Origin: Nymphaea colorata
Lineage: Eukaryota > Streptophyta > Magnoliopsida > Nymphaeales > Nymphaeaceae
DNA length: 64,000 nucleotides
Reading direction: 5' to 3'
Assembly: GCF_008831285.2 (NCBI RefSeq)
Contig: NC_045149.1
Coordinates: 2,358,001 to 2,422,000, forward strand
Shown here: positions 62,202-64,000 of the stretch, piece after piece
Position numbering within the stretch: the first letter of the stretch is position 1
Layout: each line of letters starts with the position of its first letter
Notes under the pieces: generated by a model
What the model was told of the DNA's origin: nothing
Databases searched by the model: none
The model's input: the letters and a program-made list of their open reading frames with translations, nothing else
Made by a program: the position numbers and the translations under genes

Positions 62202-62398
62202 ACAAGGCTAGGTTTCAAACGGATTACCTTGATCAGTGAAATCAAGAAGATTGCGAAGCAATTGTGCTGGGATACGGACGAGAAGGGGAATGGGACCGTG
62301 TCCGGCGACGGAGTGGCGTACAACTGGATGAGGGCGCAGACAGATATCTTGTGGGGGGTGAGAGTGAAGGATGTAGCAGGCCTCCAGATGGTATCCAT
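13750..62398 (-). CDS. APC5: APC5, anaphase-promoting complex subunit 5 (18 exons seen, 3' end missing)
   Basis: APC5 is a TPR-like scaffold subunit of the anaphase-promoting complex, the nuclear E3 ubiquitin ligase that drives mitotic exit. It helps form the platform with APC1 and APC4. I assembled 18 exons by eye from GT/AG sites and similarity to plant APC5. Phases match at every junction, there is no stop, and the total is 2,563 nt (about 854 residues). The N-terminus begins near [11 protein letters not shown]. The Apc5-family core [14 protein letters not shown]...LRRYFDYS spans exons 7-8. TPR-like helices fill the C-terminal half ([32 protein letters not shown]). Arabidopsis APC5 is about 916 residues, so roughly 60 C-terminal residues are missing; their exon was not found down to position 1. 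The gene looks functional in what is visible, although introns 7 and 10 reach 16 and 9 kb. Confidence 0.93.
14090..14188 (-). CDS. APC5: APC5 exon 17
   Basis: 33 codons: [20 protein letters not shown], then [12 protein letters not shown]. Acceptor TTTCAG-like at 14189, donor GTATCA. Confidence 0.9.
14811..15234. mobile_element. hAT-type MITE with GAGCTC/AAGCTCGAG repeats
   Basis: The ends TAGGCCTGCACA and TGTGCAGCCCTA form an imperfect inverted repeat. The flanks GGGTAGGG and GGGTCAGG match at six of eight bases, suggesting a decayed 8-bp duplication. The inside is built of GAGCTCAA/AACTCGA repeats. It lies in APC5 intron 16. A related pattern occurs at 54265-54390. Confidence 0.65.
15235..16076 (+). 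other. Exon-like and C/T-rich segment, unrecognised
   Basis: It starts with GACCCGGACCCGAAT and a G/C-rich open stretch resembling a first exon, followed by GTAAGC at 15502, a 350-bp C/T-rich intron-like tract, an AG, and an open stretch of about 50 codons from 15872 ([19 protein letters not shown], then [14 protein letters not shown]) to a stop near 16014. This looks like a captured gene 5' end or a small unknown gene, but I recognise no family. Exon boundaries are guesses. Confidence 0.3.
16077..19156 (+). mobile_element. hAT transposon copy A (3.1 kb, internally deleted)
   Basis: The ends are CGATGTTGTA and TACAACATTG. Both subterminal regions are dense arrays of ATCGTACGATACG-like repeats (16090-16265 and 19075-19145), probable transposase-binding sites. 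The transposase inside is nearly identical to copy B but lacks 428 bp. Unlike B there is no matching 8-bp duplication: the left flank is TATATC and the right flank ATTTAGTG, and the right side abuts an LTR-like repeat. It sits in APC5 intron 16 in the orientation opposite to the gene. Confidence 0.88.
16627..18715 (+). pseudogene. hAT transposase of copy A, inactivated by a deletion
   Basis: Domains in order: an N-terminal BED-type zinc finger ([22 protein letters not shown]), an acidic Glu run, a basic Arg/Gly segment, and the DUF659/RNase H-like core with [10 protein letters not shown] (first Asp) and FITDNAANY (second Asp). After GAATGGGCT at about 17972, 428 bp present in copy B are absent, the frame shifts and a stop follows at 17983-17985. 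Beyond it the C-terminal exons remain: an intron 18048-18137, the hAT dimerisation exon 18138-18342 ([20 protein letters not shown]), a second intron, and a last acidic exon 18439-18715. Without an in-frame core it cannot encode a working enzyme. Confidence 0.9.
19157..19692 (+). repeat. LTR-like repeat, unit 3
   Basis: The same repeat as 9483-10530, with ACATGTCGTGATC, GAGCCCTACCTAAGAGGG, CACCAGGTTGATCAG, a poly(A) run and a GTTGGGGTGTGACA end. Its first ~20 bp are missing where hAT copy A abuts it. Confidence 0.55.
20084..20225 (-). CDS. APC5: APC5 exon 16
   Basis: 142 nt: [16 protein letters not shown], then [19 protein letters not shown] and AAKQFDQ. The acceptor AG at 20226-20227 is chosen over a second AG two bases on because only it keeps the frame. 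Donor GTCTGC. Confidence 0.9.
20374..20479 (-). CDS. APC5: APC5 exon 15
   Basis: 106 nt: [19 protein letters not shown], then [14 protein letters not shown]. Acceptor ATGTAG, donor GTATCT. Confidence 0.87.
20480..22211. other. APC5 intron 14, nothing recognised
   Basis: 1.7 kb of A/T-rich sequence with a short (TA)n run inside intron 13 nearby (22290-22301). No gene or mobile element could be supported. Confidence 0.5.
22212..22279 (-). CDS. APC5: APC5 exon 14
   Basis: 68 nt: [20 protein letters not shown], continuing YQ. Acceptor TTTCAG, donor GTCAGT. Confidence 0.88.
22441..22500 (-). CDS. APC5: APC5 exon 13
   Basis: 60 nt: [19 protein letters not shown] (family APMARMNTLVYATLFGDS). Too short for an ATG-based ORF call. 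Acceptor TGACAG, donor GTATTC, phases fit both neighbours. Confidence 0.87.
23905..27373 (-). mobile_element. hAT transposon copy B (3.47 kb, 8-bp TSD GATATAAG)
   Basis: The ends CAATGTCGTA (23905) and TACAACATTG (27373) are flanked by GATATAAG at 23897-23904 and 27374-27381. Subterminal arrays of CGTATCGTAC-type repeats are present at both ends (23915-23965, 27200-27365). The transposase reads on the minus strand, so B lies inverted relative to copy A. It is the most complete member of the family in the window. Confidence 0.93.
24329..26845 (-). pseudogene. hAT transposase of copy B, one nonsense codon
   Basis: Same domain order as copy A: BED finger ([18 protein letters not shown]), acidic run, basic linker, catalytic core ([19 protein letters not shown]), then the part missing from A ([20 protein letters not shown] through DEVMHGLL-like helices), the dimerisation exon 24695-24902 ([10 protein letters not shown]) and the acidic last exon ending at 24329. 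The only inactivating change I see is TAG at 25520-25522, where copy A has CAG. Splice sites match those of A (intron 24903-24993). Two of the three catalytic residues lie upstream of the nonsense codon, but the third, in CERNW, lies beyond it. Confidence 0.9.
28612..28872. mobile_element. Tourist/Harbinger-like MITE (261 bp, TTA TSD)
   Basis: Near-perfect terminal inverted repeats (GGGTGTTTAGATGACAC and GTGTCATCCAAACACCC) are flanked by TTA at 28609-28611 and 28873-28875. The interior is A/T-rich with CAAAAACCAG motifs. It lies in APC5 intron 12. Confidence 0.82.
29159..29421 (-). CDS. APC5: APC5 exon 12
   Basis: 263 nt, starting [16 protein letters not shown] and ending [15 protein letters not shown]. 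Acceptor TTTCAG, donor GTAAAT opens the 6.7-kb intron 12. Confidence 0.92.
29503..29580 (-). CDS. APC5: APC5 exon 11
   Basis: 26 codons: [14 protein letters not shown], then TCPISVCE. Acceptor TTCCAG, donor GTACTT. It follows the 9.2-kb intron 10. Confidence 0.9.
29815..31587 (+). mobile_element. Copia element E5, 5' part only
   Basis: A 5' LTR (29815-30068, ending CTGCAACA and containing a 40-bp CT run) is followed at once by a tRNA-iMet primer site TGGTATCAGAGC (30069-30080) and a ~1-kb leader rich in CAGATCTG. A degraded gag start comes last (31085-31570), where frames read [19 protein letters not shown] and [15 protein letters not shown]. Everything after that is missing, and the minus-strand element E4 begins at 31588. 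Confidence 0.75.
31588..35508 (-). mobile_element. Copia element E4 on the minus strand, 5' end lost
   Basis: An LTR lies at about 31588-31786 (minus-strand start TGTTGAATTAGAAGAG), next to the polypurine tract complement CTCCCCCTCAAGC. The pol gene continues to 35508, where hAT fragment D cuts it off. Gag and the 5' LTR were not found beyond D. MITE M2 is inserted between RNase H and RT. Its protein is distinct from the E1/E2 lineage. Confidence 0.85.
31792..35511 (-). pseudogene. Copia pol of E4 (protease end, integrase, RT, RNase H)
   Basis: Pieces on the minus strand in coding order. 35511-34820: protease end and pre-integrase ([19 protein letters not shown]). 34723-34328: integrase core ([29 protein letters not shown]). 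34361-33834: integrase tail ([30 protein letters not shown]). 33772-33473: RT start ([14 protein letters not shown]). 33395-32928: RT core with [13 protein letters not shown]. 32949-32783: end of RT. 32379-31792: RNase H ([27 protein letters not shown]). Frames change between pieces at several indels, so it is inactive. Confidence 0.88.
32399..32774. mobile_element. MITE M2 (376 bp, TSD GTTTCCCC) inside copia E4
   Basis: Left end CTATGTCAC and right end GTGACTTAG, with the 8-bp duplication GTTTCCCC at 32391-32398 and 32775-32782. Just inside the left end is a GGTACGGGTACGGGT array as in M1. It inserted after E4 and therefore dates a later burst of this family. Confidence 0.9.
35509..36303 (-). 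mobile_element. hAT copy D, 3' fragment of the A/B family
   Basis: Starts CAATGTTGTAAAACGCG with the GTATCGTAACG array and runs through the last, acidic transposase exon (35962-36201 minus; [13 protein letters not shown], with a longer Glu/Asp run than A or B) into the second intron, where it stops at a hairpin. The rest of the transposase and the other end are absent. It truncates copia E4. Confidence 0.85.
36227..36410. repeat. Perfect 77-bp inverted repeat with 30-bp loop
   Basis: 36227-36303 and 36334-36410 are exact reverse complements by my reading. Both arms are hAT-family sequence spanning the junction between intron 2 and the last exon. The loop is GCCATCGCTGC... of 30 bp. It marks the right edge of fragment D. 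Confidence 0.88.
36413..37461 (-). repeat. Left arm of a 1.05-kb inverted repeat
   Basis: This is the reverse complement of 41485-42529 with only scattered differences. Frames on either strand (such as [19 protein letters not shown] on the minus strand at 36980-36756) recur in the other arm. It is an interior piece of the LTR-type element described at 40781, without LTRs of its own. Confidence 0.85.
37462..38818. other. Intron 10 remainder with a (CTT)n run
   Basis: A CTT repeat lies at about 37913-37950. On the minus strand a 116-residue frame (38092-37742) reads through it as a poly-Arg tract between [16 protein letters not shown] and [11 protein letters not shown]...[11 protein letters not shown] do not recognise a family. 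It may be part of an unknown element or a chance frame. The rest is A/T-rich. Confidence 0.35.
38819..39073 (-). CDS. APC5: APC5 exon 10
   Basis: 85 codons, phase 0 at both ends. It contains [18 protein letters not shown], the GILGSSY block and [11 protein letters not shown], all typical of plant APC5. Acceptor TTGCAG, donor GTGATT. Confidence 0.92.
39074..40337. other. APC5 intron 9, nothing recognised
   Basis: About 1.26 kb of A/T-rich intron with AAAAGTTTT-type low-complexity patches near 39600-39780. No gene or element could be defined. Confidence 0.5.
40338..40370 (-). CDS. APC5: APC5 exon 9
   Basis: A 33-nt micro-exon encoding [11 protein letters not shown] (family: VLTEAVRVSQQ), acceptor TTCCAG, donor GTATGA. 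Confidence 0.85.
40455..40587 (-). CDS. APC5: APC5 exon 8
   Basis: 133 nt after intron 7. It completes YFDYS|AG and contains [20 protein letters not shown]. Acceptor TTACAG, donor GTAACC. Confidence 0.88.
40781..42810 (+). mobile_element. LTR retroelement fragment, possibly Ty3-like or non-autonomous
   Basis: A TGTTAGTGTCC start and a ~200-bp LTR-like stretch are followed by an initiator-Met-type primer site TGGTATCAGCC at 40986. A short leader precedes frames with a coiled, gag-like start (41013 onward: [38 protein letters not shown]). Further degraded frames extend to about 42800, without protease or RT. No 3' LTR was found before copia E1 begins. Its part 41485-42529 is the right arm of the inverted repeat. 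Confidence 0.55.
41485..42529 (+). repeat. Right arm of the 1.05-kb inverted repeat
   Basis: It matches the reverse complement of 36413-37461. The match ends at CTCTCCAA on one side and near TTCGTTTATAA on the other. The two arms flank APC5 exons 8, 9 and 10. Confidence 0.85.
42816..43064 (-). repeat. E1 3' LTR
   Basis: 249 bp, adjacent to the polypurine tract. It differs from its partner at many sites, including the terminal TGTAAG/TCTAGG, so E1 is older than E2. Confidence 0.85.
43129..44164 (-). pseudogene. E1 pol, RT C-terminal part and RNase H
   Basis: Minus-strand pieces: 44120-43797 with [13 protein letters not shown] and [16 protein letters not shown] (RT active site), and 43677-43129 with [35 protein letters not shown] and [14 protein letters not shown] (RNase H). 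Frames break near 43797 (stop) and within RNase H around 43390. The upstream part of RT lies beyond the nested E2 at 49346-49579. Confidence 0.85.
44182..44427 (+). repeat. E2 5' LTR
   Basis: TGTTGATAGATC ... TTTCTACA, 246 bp. A block near its end, GTGGTTTTTTC and GGTTTTCCACG, is shared with E1, E3 and the left-edge copia. Confidence 0.93.
44752..46467 (+). pseudogene. E2 gag, protease and start of integrase
   Basis: It begins [18 protein letters not shown]. Gag reads [35 protein letters not shown] and [22 protein letters not shown] at 45121-45123 interrupts it; compared with E3 this looks like a 3-bp deletion. The zinc knuckle is degenerate: [14 protein letters not shown], where E3 has [14 protein letters not shown]. 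The protease has IVDSGATHH. The pre-integrase has YWHERFGHL and the integrase core starts [11 protein letters not shown] frameshift near 46455 ends the frame at 46465-46467. Between the primer site and the ATG is a G/C-rich leader. Confidence 0.9.
46462..47383 (+). pseudogene. E2 integrase C-terminal part
   Basis: In another frame after the indel near 46455: [20 protein letters not shown] (second catalytic Asp), [10 protein letters not shown] (catalytic Glu), [13 protein letters not shown] and [15 protein letters not shown] second frameshift near 47383 separates it from RT. Confidence 0.88.
47384..49058 (+). pseudogene. E2 reverse transcriptase and RNase H
   Basis: The frame (open from 47289) holds [54 protein letters not shown] and [21 protein letters not shown] at 48453-48455, by context from CAA, interrupts it. 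RNase H continues in the same frame from 48456: [44 protein letters not shown], stop inside the LTR start. Confidence 0.92.
49053..49298 (+). repeat. E2 3' LTR
   Basis: 246 bp, the same as the 5' LTR apart from about seven substitutions (for example TTTTGGG/TTTCGGG and GGGCACC/GTGCACC). Confidence 0.93.
49346..51554 (-). pseudogene. E1 pol: protease, integrase and start of RT
   Basis: Minus-strand order. 51554-51153: protease and pre-integrase ([32 protein letters not shown]). 50842-50528: integrase core ([27 protein letters not shown]). 50518-50231: integrase tail ([33 protein letters not shown]). 50131-49757: linker ending RKGVRSCT. 49579-49346: RT start ([19 protein letters not shown]). 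Frames are broken between the pieces. The match continues up to ...EEEVYM at the E2 insertion point, 49303. No gag precedes the protease: the leader joins it almost directly. Confidence 0.88.
51660..52097 (-). other. E1 G/C-rich leader with 21-bp tandem repeats and primer site
   Basis: Next to the primer site (52085-52097) lies a G/C-rich leader. At about 51838-51905 the unit CGGCAGTGGCGACGGCAGCGG is repeated roughly three times inside a longer GGC/GCA-rich tract (51775-51925). It reads as a Pro/Leu/Ser-rich frame on the minus strand, but I doubt it is translated. Equivalent G/C-rich leaders occur in E2 (44460-44710) and E3 (52780-53150). Confidence 0.6.
52098..52349 (-). repeat. E1 5' LTR
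   Basis: 252 bp, minus-strand TGTTGACATATG to TTCTTACA, followed by the primer site TGGTATCAGAGTC and flanked by ATCCC. Confidence 0.88.
52473..54227 (+). mobile_element. Copia element E3, pol deleted
   Basis: A 5' LTR (about 52473-52711, TGTTGACGGG to TTTCTACA), the primer site TGGTATCAGAGCC at 52712, a G/C-rich leader and gag are present. Directly after the zinc-knuckle region the sequence jumps at about 54093 into the middle of a 3' LTR (GTTAATGAAG...), which ends GCTACA near 54227. Protease, integrase, RT and RNase H are all gone. No clear 5-bp duplication is seen. Confidence 0.85.
53210..54096 (+). pseudogene. E3 gag
   Basis: [56 protein letters not shown] and [18 protein letters not shown] are present, and a one-frame break occurs near 53780 (stop 53792-53794, then [15 protein letters not shown] in the next frame). 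The knuckle [14 protein letters not shown] is intact (CX2CX4HX4C). The final residues SLSLAC run into the deletion junction with the LTR. Gag would form the virus-like particle; here it cannot be made whole. Confidence 0.88.
54228..55333. other. Intron 7 stretch with GAGCTC repeats and a CT microsatellite
   Basis: 54265-54390 contains AAGCTCAA/GAGCTC repeats like the MITE at 14811, probably a decayed relative. A (CT)n tract lies at about 54463-54487. The rest is A/T-rich with no gene. Confidence 0.5.
55334..55879. repeat. 273-bp tandem duplication
   Basis: Units 55334-55606 and 55607-55879 differ at only a few sites (for example CATCGCATC/CATCACATC). Unit 1 ends with ATTAAAATCAGTGTTATCCG plus about 15 bp, a copy of the left end of the MITE that follows unit 2. 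Confidence 0.88.
55853..56236. mobile_element. hAT-family MITE (384 bp, TSD ATTAAAAC)
   Basis: It starts CAGTGCTATCCG and ends TACAACATTG, with ATTAAAAC at 55845-55852 and 56237-56244. Its subterminal ATCGTACGATAC-type repeats and CAACATTG end match hAT copies A, B and D, so it is a non-autonomous family member. The centre has AAAAGGGGCCC, also seen near the start of A. Confidence 0.9.
56596..56681 (-). CDS. APC5: APC5 exon 7
   Basis: 86 nt encoding [19 protein letters not shown] and DNLRRYFDY, the core of the APC5 family domain. Donor GTAAGT opens the 16-kb intron 7. Confidence 0.92.
56783..56843 (-). CDS. APC5: APC5 exon 6
   Basis: A 61-nt exon encoding [20 protein letters not shown], acceptor TTTCAG, donor GTATGT. 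The LAPELHR end matches plant APC5. Confidence 0.88.
56939..57128 (-). CDS. APC5: APC5 exon 5
   Basis: 190 nt. It reads through a variable linker ([16 protein letters not shown]) into the conserved [20 protein letters not shown]. The donor GTATGG lies within the open frame that would otherwise run on as intron. Confidence 0.85.
57129..58885. other. APC5 intron 4, nothing recognised
   Basis: 1.76 kb, A/T-rich, with AAAAATTTTGGAAAA-type low-complexity sequence around 57700-58030. No supported gene. Confidence 0.5.
58886..59156 (-). CDS. APC5: APC5 exon 4
   Basis: 271 nt, acceptor ATGCAG, donor GTATGA. It starts [13 protein letters not shown] in line with the family's CHLF..I..YC. The remainder ([19 protein letters not shown]) is a variable charged linker. 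The phase leaves one base for exon 5. Confidence 0.85.
59157..60269. other. APC5 intron 3, nothing recognised
   Basis: 1.1 kb of unique-looking A/T-rich intron with no mobile-element landmarks. Confidence 0.5.
60270..60391 (-). CDS. APC5: APC5 exon 3
   Basis: 122 nt, acceptor TTACAG, donor GTAGAC. It holds the highly conserved [18 protein letters not shown] block. Confidence 0.9.
60486..60645 (-). CDS. APC5: APC5 exon 2
   Basis: 160 nt in phase 0, between a CTGTAG-type acceptor and donor GTTAGC. It reads [18 protein letters not shown], and later [18 protein letters not shown]. No ATG-initiated ORF marks it; it was found from the family pattern. Confidence 0.85.
60646..62227. other. APC5 intron 1 with a compound microsatellite
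   Basis: 1.58 kb. At 62152-62201 there is a run of (GA)n, (GT)n and (AT)n, ending about 26 nt from the exon 1 donor. Elsewhere no gene or element was recognised. Confidence 0.6.
62228..62398 (-). CDS. APC5: APC5 exon 1 (start codon)
   Basis: 57 codons from ATG at 62396-62398 to LISLIK, then donor GTAATC. The conserved start block [11 protein letters not shown] and [11 protein letters not shown] identify the family N-terminus. Reading on past the donor gives Leu/Ser-rich intron translation, so the longer open frame is not real. Confidence 0.9.
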
Positions 62399-62720
62399 TG
62401 TAGCTGATCAGGTCCAAGGTTAAGGGTATTGCGGCTCTAAATCGAAGCGAGGACGCGATTCGCTTCGTGGATTCCAACCCTAGGCCATTCGCGAGAGAGA
62501 CAGAGGGAGAGGGGGAAGGAGAGTCTCTGAGAAAGAGGAGGAAAGTGCCTGTGCGTGTTTCCCTCCCATTTTGAGGTTTTTGAAGAATAAATAATTCGGC
62601 CAAAATGAATCGGACTTTGTATCGCAGCGGATCGTCTACGCTGGCATTCGCCGCGTGAGCTGCAAAACCTCCCGAGGACCCCAGCTTCCAATCACTCTTC
62701 TGGTCGAGGGGATGTGCGGC
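62399..62720 (-). promoter_or_regulatory. APC5: APC5 5' leader and proximal promoter region
   Basis: Upstream of the ATG on the minus strand is a C/T-rich stretch (complement of GAGAGAGACAGAGGGAGAGG, about 62490-62545), typical of plant 5' leaders and core promoters. I see no convincing TATA box, as often in housekeeping genes. Exact start sites cannot be set. Confidence 0.45.
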
Positions 62721-64000
62721 AAGTGGTATTGGTTTTGATTCGCATTCGCTTCAAAAAACTTATTCGTGTTCAACTCATTTATAATAGAGTTGAAGTTTAC
62801 ATTTGGGCAGATATTCCATACAATGTTAGAGCTCCAAAGTTGTTCCCAGGCTCAATATTCCGTTGTCTAAAGCTGTTGAAGTCAGCGGGAACAAGTAAAG
62901 GATTCCTAAGTTGTTACATGTACATTAGGTTTGTGTAACTTATATGCATGTATTATGCAGTAAGTTAACTAAACATTTGATTATATGTTAATAGGGTTCA
63001 TTTTTCAATATAACAAATCACTAGCATTAAAGAGATTCACTTTGATATCCATTTTCAACCAATTTGAGACACAAAGAGTATTCACCATTTGTGGCATACA
63101 AACAGTTGTCCCATACAATTATAAATATAGGATGCTATCTAATTCATAGTTGTGCTTGAAAAGTCAAGCTCACTGCTGCCACTGGCTTGATTGCCACCAC
63201 TGCCCCAGGACAAGCCCCCTTTCTCTTCCAAGCTGCAGCATTGCTGTTGCATGGAGTATATATGCATATATGATTTGTTGTCTCTTTTCTCTTTCTTATT
63301 ATTTACTTTTTCTTTCTCTCTCACTTCTTTTCTATTTCTTTTTTTTCTCTTTTCTTTTCCTTGCTGCCGTATATAGTAACTAGCTGCTAACACTACAAAT
63401 ATTGTAGCATTCTTTTTGTTTTTTTATATTTTTCTAATTCTCTCTATTCTTTCTCTTCCTTTCTTTTTACATTCTCTTTTCTCTTCTTTGGTTGCAATAC
63501 AATTATTGACCATGCAACTTTTGCAATCTTGCACATTATGACCGTTCATATGAGATAAATAGAAAATTATCAAAATATTTACTCACCTTCGTATTCTCAT
63601 TGCGGGAATCCACGAGGGATAGGACTCAACTCTTTTGTATGAGACTTGGACATTCCTGCCGCCTTTAACAGGGGTAATCAAATGAACGACTAAATTAGGT
63701 GTTTAAAGCCCCACCAAACCTAAATTAAAAAGGGGTCCTGAATTTTGAAATAGTAAGTTTTTAGAAATCTAAGTGGATCATCATACAATGTCGAGCATGA
63801 ACTGTATCATCACAAACCCATGCAAGAGTTAAATCATAGGTCTAATAGCCTAGTGCTTGATGCGCACATGGAACTGCCACAAAAAACACCGTTTTTTAAA
63901 AAAAAATACCGTTTTTTTTTTAAAACGAGAATAAGACGCGTTCTTTTAAAAAAAAACGTTTAAAAATAAAAGACGCGTATAAAACACGTTTTATACGCAT
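62721..64000. other. Upstream flank, no gene recognised
   Basis: A C/T-rich tract lies at 63280-63365 (CTTTCTCTCTC). The last 120 bp contain AAAACGCGT/ACGCGTATAAAACACG repeats that look like the edge of another mobile element running off the window. No coding region could be supported. Confidence 0.4.

Noticed and set aside
62105-62227. Extension of the APC5 start frame past LISLIK
   Set aside because: A GT donor follows LIK, the extension translates a microsatellite, and exon 2 continues the family sequence exactly.

Overview
This window is flowering-plant nuclear DNA. The evidence is one spliced host gene with canonical GT/AG introns whose product matches plant APC5, plus Ty1/copia elements with initiator-Met tRNA primer sites, hAT elements with 8-bp target duplications, and an endogenous plant pararetrovirus. 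The very long, transposon-filled introns suggest a large genome. The species cannot be told from the sequence.

Host gene: APC5 (anaphase-promoting complex subunit 5) runs on the minus strand from its ATG at 62398 down to 13750. I could place 18 exons that join in frame without stops (2,563 coding nt, about 854 codons). The last ~60 codons expected from the plant family were not found, so the final exon(s) probably lie left of position 1. Introns range from 75 bp to 16 kb. The large ones (7, 10, 12, 16 and the open-ended 18) hold nearly all the mobile DNA.

Layout from left to right. 1-1642: 3' end of a copia element abutting a badnavirus/tungrovirus-like endogenous pararetrovirus (1643 to about 8840). 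The pararetrovirus is broken by stops, frameshifts and a clean 416-bp MITE, but keeps a recognisable promoter and primer-binding site. 8840-13205: LTR-like repeats, MITE pieces and a hAT relic. 13750-14188: APC5 exons 18-17. 14189-20083 (intron 16): a MITE, a hAT element (A) and an LTR-like repeat. 20084-22500: exons 16-13. 22501-29158 (intron 12): a second hAT copy (B) in the opposite orientation, nested in an older MITE, then a Tourist-like MITE. 29159-29580: exons 12-11. 29581-38818 (intron 10): two copia pieces, a third hAT fragment ending in a perfect hairpin, and one arm of a 1-kb inverted repeat. 38819-40587: exons 10-8. 40588-56595 (intron 7): an LTR element carrying the other arm, copia E1 with copia E2 nested inside it, a deleted copia E3, a 273-bp tandem duplication and a hAT-derived MITE. 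56596-62398: exons 7-1. 62399-64000: promoter side, no other gene recognised.

The main structural observation is that near-identical repeats in opposite orientation flank two exon blocks of APC5: hAT A/B around exons 13-16, and the 1-kb arms around exons 8-10. Inverted intronic pairs of this kind are candidates for circular-RNA formation, local inversion or hairpin small RNAs. No transposon gene here is intact. The nearest is hAT copy B, in which I see a single nonsense codon.
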